A DNA stretch of 64,000 nucleotides from assembly GCA_902778895.1 (NCBI GenBank), contig CACYZF010000005.1, positions 186,001 through 250,000 on the forward strand, given 5' to 3'. Position numbers and translations under genes: made by a program. Below are positions 51,725 through 59,908 of the stretch, one piece after another. The notes beneath the pieces were generated by a model. The model was not told where the DNA came from, ran no database searches, and was given only the letters and a program-made list of their open reading frames with translations. Within the stretch, counting starts at the first letter, position 1; each line of letters opens with the position of its first letter. Source of the DNA: an uncultured bacterium. Its GTDB lineage: Bacteria; Verrucomicrobiota; Lentisphaeria; Victivallales; UBA1829.

Positions 51725-53473
51725 TTATGCCCATTGCCTCCGGTATTTGGCGATCAGGCGGTGGACCGTTGCCAATTCGTCTTTGCTCAGGTTGCCATTA
51801 TCCAGGTACTTTTCGGCGAGTTCCGTAAGCACTGGGGCATCCATCTTGTTGAAGCCCTTTCTATTCAATCTCTTCGTCATCCTATTAAACTTCTCGTCCT
51901 CGTTTTGGTTCCGGTATACGATAAGCAAATGATCGATGTCGGGATTCATCAAGCCCCGGTTCCCGCCTGATCTTGGATCTGTCTTTTTCTCTATCGGTTC
52001 GGTCCCGTCGTCCTCCGGGGTAGAATCCGGCTTTTTGTCCGTTTTGGGGGACGTACGTTGTGGACATTTCCCAAGACGTTCTGGAACCGCCGACGTGGCA
52101 TCCTCGCGTTTGGTTTTCGAGTTGCCCTCGATTTCGCGATAGAAATCAATGACAGCTTGATCGAGGACTGCATCAGCGGGACAAATGGGGCGATCAATCC
52201 GGAGATTTTTGATGCTGCGGCAACGAGACAGCGCCGTGTACAGCTGGCCGGATGCGAAGCACCCATTGCCTAGCTTTACTTCCACGCTGTCCAACGTCAG
52301 CCCCTGGGACTTATGAATCGTGAAAGCATATGCGAGTTTCAACGGAATCTGAACGAACGTCCCGACTTCCCTTTGCCGAACAATAGGTTTGCCGGTGTTT
52401 GCGTCAACTTCATAATCATACTCGTTTTTGCTCCACTTTGTGCGTTGGACCGACACGATAGGACCACGATCAAGACGAACGCGCACCTCGGCGTTTTCGC
52501 CGTCATCTATGGATTCGATGACACCGATCTCGCCGTTCACATATTCAATTTCGCCGTCAGCTGTCCGCTTGTTAGTGAGCGTCATTACTCGAGCTCCAAT
52601 CTTCAATGCGAGCATCTCTGAAGTCGGATGATCTCCTTCGGGGAATTTGCCACGCACCACGGCACGGAACACATGGACATCGCCATTGAGTTTGCCTAAA
52701 AAAAGCTGGTTCAGAGTTTCGGCGGCGCGGTTGGTGGTACAGAGGTATATGGGAGAACGATCGAGAGGAGTTGCTTCGACGCAGAGACGGGTCAGTGCCT
52801 CAATCACATCCACTGGCTTTTTCAGCCCCTCAATCTGTATATCGCGAGTCTCAAGTTCACCGTATCTCAGATGGTTCAGGATCGTCATGAAGAGCGCATC
52901 TTTTTCCTGCCGATGAATAGTTTGCAGGCATACGCATTGGAATTTTGCCCGCTTCCATAGATTCGTTTGGAAGGCGTAGTAGCCGCCGAGTTCACGATCT
53001 AGATATTCAGCTTCGGTTTTTTCCTTTACCACTGGAGGTAGCTGCAGAAAATCGCCGACTAGAATGATCTGCTTTCCCCCAAAGGGGGTGTTGCATCCGG
53101 TAATCTCCCGCAGACGCTTGTCGATGGCAACGAAGAGATCGCTGCGCACCATGGAAACCTCGTCGATCACGATAGTTCTGACACTGCGGATCAGGTCGCA
53201 TCTTTTGCTACTTATGTTCTCCAATGACTCGGGGGTCTGAAGCGTTGGCGTCAATTGGAAAAAACTGTGGATTGTCGAACCGTCAATGTTGATAGCAGCG
53301 ATTCCTGTTGGAGCTAGGAAAACGCATCCATGCGGGCACTTTTCCTGAAACTCATGAAGGACGGTTGATTTGCCTGTTCCGGCTTTTCCGGTTACAAATA
53401 CGTTCTTGCCGGAGATCATCAGGTCCAAGGCTCTTTTCTGCTCGTTTGTGAGATTGATTTTGTTTTTTTTCAT
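51725..53473 (-). CDS. Pif1-like superfamily 1B helicase
   Basis: A 582-aa helicase of the Pif1/RecD-like group. Walker A is T-G-K-A-G-T-G-K-S (28-36), Walker B V-I-D-E-V-S-M (102-108), then G-D-F-L-Q-L-P-P-V (motif III), and late motifs T-I-H-K-S-Q-G-L-T-L (motif V) and Y-T-A-L-S-R-C-R (motif VI). It would unwind DNA 5'-3', for example G-quadruplexes or replication forks. After the helicase core (~450) there is a charged disordered linker and a small helical C-terminal domain (~500-582) ending in L-A-T-V-H-R-L-I-A-K. AAAGGA precedes the ATG. It is the island's main nucleic-acid motor on this side. Confidence 0.9.
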   Translation of the reverse strand: MKKNKINLTNEQKRALDLMISGKNVFVTGKAGTGKSTVLHEFQEKCPHGCVFLAPTGIAAINIDGSTIHSFFQLTPTLQTPESLENISSKRCDLIRSVRTIVIDEVSMVRSDLFVAIDKRLREITGCNTPFGGKQIILVGDFLQLPPVVKEKTEAEYLDRELGGYYAFQTNLWKRAKFQCVCLQTIHRQEKDALFMTILNHLRYGELETRDIQIEGLKKPVDVIEALTRLCVEATPLDRSPIYLCTTNRAAETLNQLFLGKLNGDVHVFRAVVRGKFPEGDHPTSEMLALKIGARVMTLTNKRTADGEIEYVNGEIGVIESIDDGENAEVRVRLDRGPIVSVQRTKWSKNEYDYEVDANTGKPIVRQREVGTFVQIPLKLAYAFTIHKSQGLTLDSVEVKLGNGCFASGQLYTALSRCRSIKNLRIDRPICPADAVLDQAVIDFYREIEGNSKTKREDATSAVPERLGKCPQRTSPKTDKKPDSTPEDDGTEPIEKKTDPRSGGNRGLMNPDIDHLLIVYRNQNEDEKFNRMTKRLNRKGFNKMDAPVLTELAEKYLDNGNLSKDELATVHRLIAKYRRQWA

Positions 53474-53808
53474 AAATAAGTCCTTTATTTATTATTAATT
53501 TTTGGTAAGCATCTTCTTTCACAAGGAAACGCAAGATGATTGTTTTGATTATTCTCCATAGTATACCCCATGTATACAAAAAAATTTTAAATGCCCCTGC
53601 TGAACCTATTGTCTTGCCCAGCAGGGACACTTCACACACACTTGTACAGATTCTCCTTCTTCATCGTCGTCAACATTGTCGAGAAGGCAAAAAAAGCGTC
53701 GATGCGTTTCAATATAACCTGTGTGTCGATCATCATTTTTCGAGCAGATATTCCTTCATCGGAATCAATAACGATTCCATCTTCAAATTCAACAGAAAGG
53801 ACATCAAT
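53474..53808. other. intergenic region between divergent island genes
   Basis: No gene. It holds an 8-bp inverted repeat CCCTGCTG (53595-53602) / CAGCAGGG (53619-53626) and two GTATAC palindromes around 53560-53577. No promoter of the usual form could be placed for either flanking gene. Confidence 0.4.
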
Positions 53809-54291
53809 GTGAAAAAACTAATCCTCTCCATCGTCATCTGTCTCATAGTCGTCACCGCCGTCCACGCACAACAGGTGGTCGTGTTCGAACGCCCCGGCGT
53901 TCTCACCGATCTGGTATCCGCAACTGCTGCCATTCTGGCTCTACCATTTGCCGCTGCCGGAGGTGTTGTGGTCGGTACAGCGGAAGCCGCTGGTTCGCTT
54001 GTTCACGGATCCACAACGGTCGTCGTTGTGCCACCGGAAAAGCCCGTTCCTACGGCGATAGCCGTCACTCCGACCTCCGTTGTGGTGACGCCTTCAGCCA
54101 CCGTCAAAACAGCTCCAGCTGTCATCCCGACTACGACCATCATCTCGACACACGGCGACGGCACGGTCACGACAGTGACCCGGCAGGCATCCGCCTACGA
54201 ACTCGGTCCGGTCATCGTGCCGCCTGTGGAGCCGACACATCGCGTCGGACCATCGCCGCACGCAAACCCGTATGTCTACCGCCATCGGTGA
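53809..54291 (+). CDS. exported Val/Pro/Thr-rich protein
   Basis: A 160-aa protein starting at GTG (AAAGGA 8 bp before it; no ATG is possible in frame). A signal peptide (K-K-L-I-L-S-I-V..., cleavage near V-H-A-Q) is followed by an Ala/Gly-rich hydrophobic segment and then low-complexity Pro/Val/Thr sequence (V-V-V-V-P-P-E-K-P-V-P-T, T-P-T-S-V-V-V-T-P). Ends Y-V-Y-R-H-R. No family is recognised. It could be a cell-wall-spanning or surface-exposed linker protein. It leads a run of small rightward genes (54346, 54523, 55028). Confidence 0.6.
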   Translation: MKKLILSIVICLIVVTAVHAQQVVVFERPGVLTDLVSATAAILALPFAAAGGVVVGTAEAAGSLVHGSTTVVVVPPEKPVPTAIAVTPTSVVVTPSATVKTAPAVIPTTTIISTHGDGTVTTVTRQASAYELGPVIVPPVEPTHRVGPSPHANPYVYRHR

Positions 54292-54345
54292 ATGCCGCCT
54301 CAATAAACTAAACTTCAACTCAAAATCTACTGGAGAAAACCCATT

Positions 54346-54456
54346 ATGGACGATGAACTTGATCCGACCAAAATAGCCGAGACCGCCATTGGCGTGTTCA
54401 TCGGGGTCTTGGCCTTCAAAATCGTAAAAATCATTATCAAGGGGCTCTGTGAATAG
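54346..54456 (+). CDS. 36-aa single-helix membrane peptide
   Basis: A 36-residue frame: acidic start M-D-D-E-L-D-P-T-K, then one hydrophobic helix (I-G-V-F-I-G-V-L-A-F-K-I-V-K-I-I-I) and a short end K-G-L-C-E. GGAG lies ~9 bp before the ATG at 54346. Its place in a tight rightward gene run supports that it is real. Function unknown. Confidence 0.55.
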   Translation: MDDELDPTKIAETAIGVFIGVLAFKIVKIIIKGLCE

Positions 54457-54522
54457 CCTGCGCACCGCCGACCTCATCAACTATAGATCAACCTCAAAAG
54501 CCTTTTGCAGAAAGGAGGGAAA

Positions 54523-54966
54523 ATGAGTACCAGAGCCGGAGTCGGGATGCTCATGCCCGACTGGACGATTCATGCCGTGTATCTTCACCACGACGGATAT
54601 GTACTCGGCGGAGCTGGAGAAATCCTCGCCAAGCATTACACCACGCCTGAGCGTGTCGAATCTCTTCTTGAACTTGGAGACCTGAGCTCGCTCAAGCCCA
54701 ACATCTACCCCGATGTAAAATCTTCGCATTCGTGGGAACATCCGCAACCGAATGTAACGGTCGCATACCATCGTGATCGAGGAGAAGCACCTCATCCGCC
54801 AACCGTATTCGCCGACCTCTACGATTACGAGATGAATGGCCCGGAGGTCTTCGGCGCAGAGTATCTGTATCTCTTCGTTGATGACCAGTGGATCGCTTGC
54901 GATCTGAGCAGAAAACCGCACGAATGGGAAGAACTGGAGACCATGCTTCGGGACCAGACAGCCTGA
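54523..54966 (+). CDS. phage/plasmid-type small protein (H-x-D-G-Y ... L-G-D-L-S-S-L family)
   Basis: A 147-aa protein. It shares the pattern H-x-D-G-Y, L-x-x-H-Y-x-x-x-E-x-V-E-x-L-L-x-L-G-D-L-S-S-L, and F-G-A-E-Y-L-Y-L-F-V-D-x-Q-W with a group of uncharacterised proteins I associate with phages and plasmids; I cannot name a Pfam entry. No signal peptide. AAGGAGGG stands ideally before the ATG. It lies between the small membrane peptide and the vWA gene in the same orientation. Confidence 0.65.
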   Translation: MSTRAGVGMLMPDWTIHAVYLHHDGYVLGGAGEILAKHYTTPERVESLLELGDLSSLKPNIYPDVKSSHSWEHPQPNVTVAYHRDRGEAPHPPTVFADLYDYEMNGPEVFGAEYLYLFVDDQWIACDLSRKPHEWEELETMLRDQTA

Positions 54967-55027
54967 CCTTAACCCTTTAACGCAACAGAACATCAACCTC
55001 AACCCAACCTCAAACAACAAGGAAAAC

Positions 55028-55624
55028 ATGAAACACGATTATACCCACCTCATCCTCATCCTCGATGCATCCGGCTCCATGAGCTCGATTCAGGATGACA
55101 TCAAGGGCTCGTTCAACGAATTTCTGAGGAAACAGCGAGCAGAGCCCGGCAAGACCGTCTTCGACCTCTTCCAGTTCAACGACGAGGTAATACGCCCTGT
55201 CAAATCCGCTGATCTCGCGAAATTCCACGACGATCTCATGGCAAAGTACGACTGCTCCGGCTGCACTGCCCTCAACGATGCGGTCTGTATCGCCATCGAC
55301 ACTGTAGGTCACGAGTTCGCCGAGATGCCGGAAGAGGAACGTCCTGAACATGTCCTGTGCGTCATTATCACGGACGGATTAGAGAATGCAAGTCGTGAGC
55401 ATACGGCGAAGGACGTGAAGGAACGCATCGAACACCAGAAGACCGTGTACAATTGGCAGTTCGAATTCCTGGCGGCAGATCAGGACGCATTTGCCGCAGG
55501 AGAATCTCTTGGAATCGACCACGATTCCTGTATGGAGTTTTCGCATGACTTCCCAGGCGTGGAGATGCTCTGCTCTCGGATGAATCTTTGCATGGATAAG
55601 ATTCGGAAGAAACCGAAGAAATGA
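55028..55624 (+). CDS. von Willebrand factor type A domain protein
   Basis: A 198-aa protein that is essentially one vWA domain. The metal-ion-dependent adhesion site is complete: D13-A-S15-G-S17, T80 in G-C-T-A-L, and D116 in I-T-D-G. There is no signal peptide, so it is cytoplasmic; such vWA proteins usually work with an AAA+ ATPase or another partner. A tandem AAA+ ATPase sits at the right edge of the same island, but 6 kb away and in the other direction, so a link is only speculation. AAGGA precedes the ATG; a terminator follows. Confidence 0.85.
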   Translation: MKHDYTHLILILDASGSMSSIQDDIKGSFNEFLRKQRAEPGKTVFDLFQFNDEVIRPVKSADLAKFHDDLMAKYDCSGCTALNDAVCIAIDTVGHEFAEMPEEERPEHVLCVIITDGLENASREHTAKDVKERIEHQKTVYNWQFEFLAADQDAFAAGESLGIDHDSCMEFSHDFPGVEMLCSRMNLCMDKIRKKPKK

Positions 55625-55664
55625 ACTTCTCGAAACAAATTTAAACAGAACCCCTGGTTAGAGA

Positions 55665-55697
55665 CCTCCACCGAGCACATCACGTGCTCGGTGGAGG
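55665..55697. terminator. bidirectional terminator between vWA and AbiEii genes
   Basis: A perfect 14-bp stem (55665-55678 with 55684-55697) with a 5-nt loop stands between convergent genes. T-runs are poor on both sides, but the stem is long and GC-rich. Confidence 0.7.
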
Positions 55698-55725
55698 GAT
55701 TTGAACAGAAGTTGAGTTTGTTATT

Positions 55726-56562
55726 TTATCCGAGAGCAACGGTCTTGAGCTTCCTTAAGCTTTCGTTCACTTCTTCCCATGTAAGTTCGCCGACAAAGAA
55801 ATTGTCCCGACGATATTTGTTCCACATATCCTGCATGGCTGGATCGGTTTTGACCTCTTCAAGGATGGAATCGAATCGTGGCATCATATCCGTTGTATTC
55901 CGCTTCATACTGGTCGCCATGAATGCGTCATGAAGGATCTTGTGGTCGATGGTAGCCTGCTGCATCAGGACATGGATGTCGTAGAAATCGCGCATCCTAG
56001 TGTTGGCTGTTTCTCGCGCCATGATCGTTTCGAGTTTCTCGCCCAGAAGCGTTTCCAGATTATATGACCTCAAATTGAGCGTACGATCCTCGAACATCAG
56101 CTTGTAGGAATACGGCACGTCGTGAGGCGTGATTACATCACCCGTGGAGATGTCGATCTTGATCGCCTGACGCATCTTGTCGAGCGTTGCCTCCAACATG
56201 AAACGAATGCCAGGGTAGTCGTGTTCCTCCATGATGTCGGACACCTTCGTGATGGTGAAGGAAACGCCGTCCTGTACGTCAACCCGAAGAATGTCCTCAA
56301 TGACGCTTCTGGCGTTTTCCATCGTCAATGGCATGGCCTGCATGGTCGTATCAATGTCCATCGTCGCTCTGGCCTCGAGTCCGACTATCGAGGCGACGAG
56401 CATCCCTCCCTTCAAAATGAACTTGTCCCGATATGGCGATACCGCTACACGTTCCAAGAATCGCTCCATGATGAAAGTCCGGATCAGAACCCTTGCCCGG
56501 TCGTTGTCTCCGCCTGACAGGTTCCGGATTTTAGTTTTTAACTGCATGGATGTCGTAATCAC
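55726..56562 (-). CDS. abiEii: AbiEii-type nucleotidyltransferase toxin
   Basis: A 278-aa nucleotidyltransferase of the AbiEii/AbiGii family, toxin of type IV toxin-antitoxin pairs that stop phage growth by disabling the host (some members block tRNA). The nucleotidyl-transfer site is visible: K51-G-G-M with R65-A-T-M-D69-I-D71. I take the GTG at 56562: GGAGG is well placed, and GTGA overlaps the antitoxin stop. An ATG at 56547 is possible. The partner gene lies directly upstream in the same transcript, as in all abiE operons. Confidence 0.9.
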   Translation of the reverse strand: MITTSMQLKTKIRNLSGGDNDRARVLIRTFIMERFLERVAVSPYRDKFILKGGMLVASIVGLEARATMDIDTTMQAMPLTMENARSVIEDILRVDVQDGVSFTITKVSDIMEEHDYPGIRFMLEATLDKMRQAIKIDISTGDVITPHDVPYSYKLMFEDRTLNLRSYNLETLLGEKLETIMARETANTRMRDFYDIHVLMQQATIDHKILHDAFMATSMKRNTTDMMPRFDSILEEVKTDPAMQDMWNKYRRDNFFVGELTWEEVNESLRKLKTVALG

Positions 56563-57152
56563 AGCATGACCTCCGTATAGATTCGCACGTTTTCCTCAAT
56601 TCCGAGCTCTTTGGCATACCGCATCAGATTTCCGAGCTTCTTTTTTTCTCCGCTCATATATTCCCTCATCGCTGTTCGGAACGTCTGGACCTCCACAACC
56701 TTCCTGCATCGGATCATATCGCAGATTGTCCGTTCACGGTCGTACACCGGGACTTCGTGACCGTAAGCTGTTTTCACTTTCGTAATGCCCAGAGCATACC
56801 ATTCCGGCTTGGAATGGATGACTCGGATCCCCTGTCTGTTAATATGTGTTGAGTTGTAGCCTTCTGGCACAGTTACTGTGGTGGCAGCCGGTTCGCGTTC
56901 CATCAGGCCGTGAAGATAAAGCGCGCTTTCGTGGGAGAAAACGATTCTGCCGTTCCGAAGGGCAAGAAGATAATAGTCGTCGGGCCAAGCATCCGCTGTT
57001 GCATATACGCCGTGAGCTGTTCGTGCCATTCCTCGCGTCTTCAGGTATTTCATCAGCGTATAGTTCGAAATGGCGTGCTTGCGGACGGCGGACACCTGAA
57101 GATAACCGTTCCCGGCCTCCACCAGTCGATCCATGAGAGCGTATTGTTTCAT
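56559..57152 (-). CDS. abiEi: AbiEi-type antitoxin / repressor
   Basis: A 197-aa partner of AbiEii. The N-terminal part is a winged helix-turn-helix (L-V-E-A-G-N-G-Y-L-Q-V-S-A-V-R... Y-L-K-T-R-G-M), and the C-terminal part shows F-S-H-E-S-A-L-Y-L-H-G-L and Y-D-R-E-R-T-I-C-D, both typical of AbiEi. It protects against the toxin and represses its own promoter by binding inverted repeats; a good candidate operator is at 57195-57223. AAGGTG 6 bp before the ATG at 57152 decides the start. Overlaps the toxin by 4 bp (GTGA). Confidence 0.9.
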   Translation of the reverse strand: MKQYALMDRLVEAGNGYLQVSAVRKHAISNYTLMKYLKTRGMARTAHGVYATADAWPDDYYLLALRNGRIVFSHESALYLHGLMEREPAATTVTVPEGYNSTHINRQGIRVIHSKPEWYALGITKVKTAYGHEVPVYDRERTICDMIRCRKVVEVQTFRTAMREYMSGEKKKLGNLMRYAKELGIEENVRIYTEVML

Positions 57153-57194
57153 GTCCGTCACCTTGATCTATTTTTGGTTCAGTTTTATCTTTTC

Positions 57195-57223
57195 TCGCTA
57201 TCTAAAACAAAAGTAGATAGCGA
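57195..57223. promoter_or_regulatory. likely AbiEi operator (10-bp inverted repeat)
   Basis: TCGCTATCTA (57195-57204) and TAGATAGCGA (57214-57223) are exact inverted complements with a 9-nt gap. They lie directly after the expected transcription start of the promoter at 57235-57262, where a bound repressor would block the polymerase. Confidence 0.65.
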
Positions 57224-57234
57224 AACTACAATAA

Positions 57235-57262
57235 AATATAACACGATAGGAGAAAAATGCAA
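57235..57262 (-). promoter_or_regulatory. promoter of the abiEi-abiEii operon
   Basis: On the minus strand TTGCAT (57257-57262), 16 bp and TATATT (57235-57240), ~80 bp before the abiEi start. Confidence 0.6.
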
Positions 57263-57300
57263 GTGGATTGGATGGTATTTCCGGAAAAACGCATCTGTGT

Positions 57301-57897
57301 CTAAAAATCTGGGGAGAAGGCTCTATGCGATGCCTCGCTTTGCCGTAATAAATCTTCCCGTATTTCTTTGAGATTCGGGTCAAAGATTCTGTTTTGAACG
57401 GACTGATATAAACGCTCGTCATCCGGCGATGTGGTCACAGCCCTGCAGTACCACAGATAAGCCTCATCGGGATCTTTTTTTATCCCGATACCGTTTTCGT
57501 AGCAGTCCCCAAGATGAAACATCCCCCATGCATCGCCCTTGTCCGCAGCTCTGCGGAACCACCAGGCGGCTTTGCGTGGGTTGTATTCAATACCACGCCG
57601 TCTTGACAGATACCAGTTGCCGAGGATAAACATTGCTCTCACATGGTCATGCTCGGCGGCTTTTTGCAGCCATTTTGCTGCTGATGCTCGATTCCGCCTC
57701 ATGCCAATACCGAATGTATAGCATTTGCTGAGTTCAAACATCGCGTCGGCGCAACCATGCTCCGCCGCCATACGATACCACCTGACAGCCTCTGCCTCAT
57801 CCTTGCCAACGCCGTCGCCCGTTTCGTAACACTTACCTACCTGAAACAACGCAGCTACAGTTTGGTTTTTCAGAGCATTGAATTCCTGTTCCGTCAT
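57301..57897 (-). CDS. Sel1-repeat protein
   Basis: A 198-aa cytoplasmic protein of four to five Sel1-like repeats: G-K-C-Y-E-T-G-D-G-V-G-K-D-x-x-E-A-V-R-W-Y-R-x-A-A-E-H-G, then K-W-L-Q-K-A-A-E-H, W-W-F-R-R-A-A-D-K-G and A-Y-L-W-Y-C-R-A. These helical solenoids bind partner proteins. No signal peptide, unlike most envelope Sel1 proteins, so its partner should be in the cytoplasm. Its ATG overlaps the stop of the FtsK-like gene by 4 bp, suggesting they are made in fixed proportion and act together. Confidence 0.88.
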   Translation of the reverse strand: MTEQEFNALKNQTVAALFQVGKCYETGDGVGKDEAEAVRWYRMAAEHGCADAMFELSKCYTFGIGMRRNRASAAKWLQKAAEHDHVRAMFILGNWYLSRRRGIEYNPRKAAWWFRRAADKGDAWGMFHLGDCYENGIGIKKDPDEAYLWYCRAVTTSPDDERLYQSVQNRIFDPNLKEIREDLLRQSEASHRAFSPDF

Positions 57898-59099
57898 TGC
57901 TGTTCTTCAGATTGCTTGCGAACTTCAGCAACAACCTTGGAAACTTCATCTTCAGAGACATGGGGGCTTTGAATGCGCTTTAATGGTGAGCCGTCCGGCG
58001 GATTGAACAGCATATCCCCGTTCCCGAGCAACTTTTCAGCTCCCTTCGTATCCAAAAACACGCGGCTTTCATTGATATCGTTGACGCGAAACGCGATTTT
58101 GGTGGGGATGTTCGCCTTGATGAGGCCGGTAACGACTTCTTTGCGAGGTGACTGAGTAGCGATGACCAGATGGATGCCTGCGGCACGACCGTTCTGTGCA
58201 ATTCGACAGATGCACATTTCCGCCTCTTCCCTGTCGGGGGAATCGGTCATCATGACATCGGCGAGTTCGCTGATGATAATCACGAGAACCGGGAGTTTTT
58301 GAGGAATTACATTGCCATTATCGTCTGTAAGAAGTTGCGAATCTATCTGTCTGGAATTGAACGCGGTAATATTCTTTGCCTTGACCTTCGCCAGGACCTT
58401 ATAGCGGCGGTCCACTTCATCCGCTGCCCATCGGAGTGTCGATACATACTCTTTCGGTTCGCTCACAATGGGGACAAGCATATGCGGAATATGACCGAAC
58501 ACGCTTAATGGTCCGCTCTTGGGCGCAAGGATAAGGAACGTGAGTTCATTCGGAGAAAACTTGAAGAGAAGGCTCAGGATGATCGTGTTCAAGCAAGCGG
58601 ACACTTCCGACTTCGCATCCCCGGCAACAAGAAGATGCGGCGCTTTCGCAAAATCAAGAATGGCGGTTTTTCCTTCCATGTCCTGTCCCAGCAGGACGGG
58701 CACGGCTGCCCTGGATTCGTTCCATTCCTTCGATTCGAGGAGCGAACGCATATAAACCGGAGTGGCGGCTTTGTTCGGCACCTGAATTCCGAGGGCGTTT
58801 TTCCCCGGAATCGGAATGACAAGGTGAATACTGGGGGCCTCCAAGGCTTCCGTAATGGCCGTTTCGTTTTTTTCGACCTTGCTTGTCCTGACGCCCGGCT
58901 CCAGTGTTATCTCATATTGCGTTACGCTGGGGCCAACGGAAACCTTTGTTACATGTCCGTCGATCTTCAAACCGGACAGGATTTCTTCCATTTTTGCCTT
59001 TGCATCTCGTGAGCTTGCCTTCTCTTTCTGAGAGACGTCTTCTTTCAACAACGTTGAGCTGGGTAGGGTATAATTGGATTCTGAACTGATGTTATCCAT
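57894..59099 (-). CDS. FtsK/SpoIIIE-like protein with destroyed ATP-binding motifs
   Basis: A 401-aa protein matching the FtsK alpha and beta motor domains along its length (e.g. I-P-H-M-L-V-P-I-V, L-R-W-A-A-D-E-V-D-R-R-Y, G-L-I-K-A-N-I-P-T-K-I-A-F). It has no membrane segments and no gamma (DNA-reading) domain. The motor sites are altered: the Walker A loop (G-T-T-G-S-G-K-S in FtsK) is A-G-D-A-K-S-E-V-S (159-167), lacking G-K-S; Walker B D-E is S277-E278; and the D-P-K segment is A-P-K. It is therefore probably a pseudo-ATPase. AAAGGA favours the ATG at 59099; another ATG at 59123 overlaps the upstream stop (TAATG). Overlaps the Sel1 gene by 4 bp. Confidence 0.88.
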   Translation of the reverse strand: MDNISSESNYTLPSSTLLKEDVSQKEKASSRDAKAKMEEILSGLKIDGHVTKVSVGPSVTQYEITLEPGVRTSKVEKNETAITEALEAPSIHLVIPIPGKNALGIQVPNKAATPVYMRSLLESKEWNESRAAVPVLLGQDMEGKTAILDFAKAPHLLVAGDAKSEVSACLNTIILSLLFKFSPNELTFLILAPKSGPLSVFGHIPHMLVPIVSEPKEYVSTLRWAADEVDRRYKVLAKVKAKNITAFNSRQIDSQLLTDDNGNVIPQKLPVLVIIISELADVMMTDSPDREEAEMCICRIAQNGRAAGIHLVIATQSPRKEVVTGLIKANIPTKIAFRVNDINESRVFLDTKGAEKLLGNGDMLFNPPDGSPLKRIQSPHVSEDEVSKVVAEVRKQSEEQQ

Positions 59100-59122
59100 G
59101 ACTTGTGTTCCTTTGGGGGGCA

Positions 59123-59857
59123 TTACAATTGTTTAGCTTGCTTTTTTATTATGCATCCGCCATTCTCATAAAAAGCCATTTTATTCGGAAACCAAAGGAA
59201 ATGATCTAATTTATAGCGAATACCTTTTATTTCATTTAAGTGGTGTTTTTCTATAATGCGAGATAACAACATGTGATAATCTCTGTAATTGCGATCATTC
59301 CTCATTTTCGTTATGGCATGATGTGTAACATCATCCAAGTAATAGCGGATAGCATCTGCCACAACATTGTCATAAATTGAATAATGGTCATTCCCATAAC
59401 TTATTCTGTTATGATAATGACAATACTTCGTGGCAAAGGAAAATAGATTGATGTGATCGCGTTTCTTTTTCTGATTATCACTCTCTGAATCATCTGTGCT
59501 TGGGTCTGATTTCTGCCAAGCAAGTTCTGCAACAAGGTCAAGATCGCCATTCTCAACTCTTTCGTCAAAATCAACCATCTTTGTTATGCGATCTGCCAAT
59601 GTAAAAATAGACAAATCCTTTTTATGTCTCTGAAGTTGTGTTGAGTTTGTATAGTCGATTAACATGATTTTATGGACAACTTCATCAAAACATGAATTCT
59701 TTTTTTTGTCATGGAAATAAGTGTCCAGTTGTTTTCCATTTCGATTTTTCCCATATTTAGGATGATTGTGCACTTCCATCTCAACGATTTCAATATTTCC
59801 CGGCGTCAAAGCTGGAAGAATTCCTAATTTAGAGTCGCTTTCTTTGTTTGTACCCAT
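59123..59857 (-). CDS. unknown protein with a K-Y-C-x-x-H-N motif
   Basis: A 244-aa cytoplasmic protein, AT-rich relative to its neighbours. The central part reads F-S-F-A-T-K-Y-C-H-Y-H-N, then Y-S-I-Y-D-N-V-V, a pattern I have seen in uncharacterised proteins of mobile and defence loci, but I can give no family name or activity. Other His/Tyr-rich segments (L-L-S-R-I-I-E-K-H-H-L-N-E-I-K-G) follow. AGGAA stands before the ATG. It lies 51 bp after the WYL regulator gene and immediately before the FtsK-like gene. Confidence 0.65.
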   Translation of the reverse strand: MGTNKESDSKLGILPALTPGNIEIVEMEVHNHPKYGKNRNGKQLDTYFHDKKKNSCFDEVVHKIMLIDYTNSTQLQRHKKDLSIFTLADRITKMVDFDERVENGDLDLVAELAWQKSDPSTDDSESDNQKKKRDHINLFSFATKYCHYHNRISYGNDHYSIYDNVVADAIRYYLDDVTHHAITKMRNDRNYRDYHMLLSRIIEKHHLNEIKGIRYKLDHFLWFPNKMAFYENGGCIIKKQAKQL

Positions 59858-59908
59858 AGTTGCGATTCCTGTGTGTTTTTTGGGGTTAGAATAGAAAGGT
59901 GGACGTTT

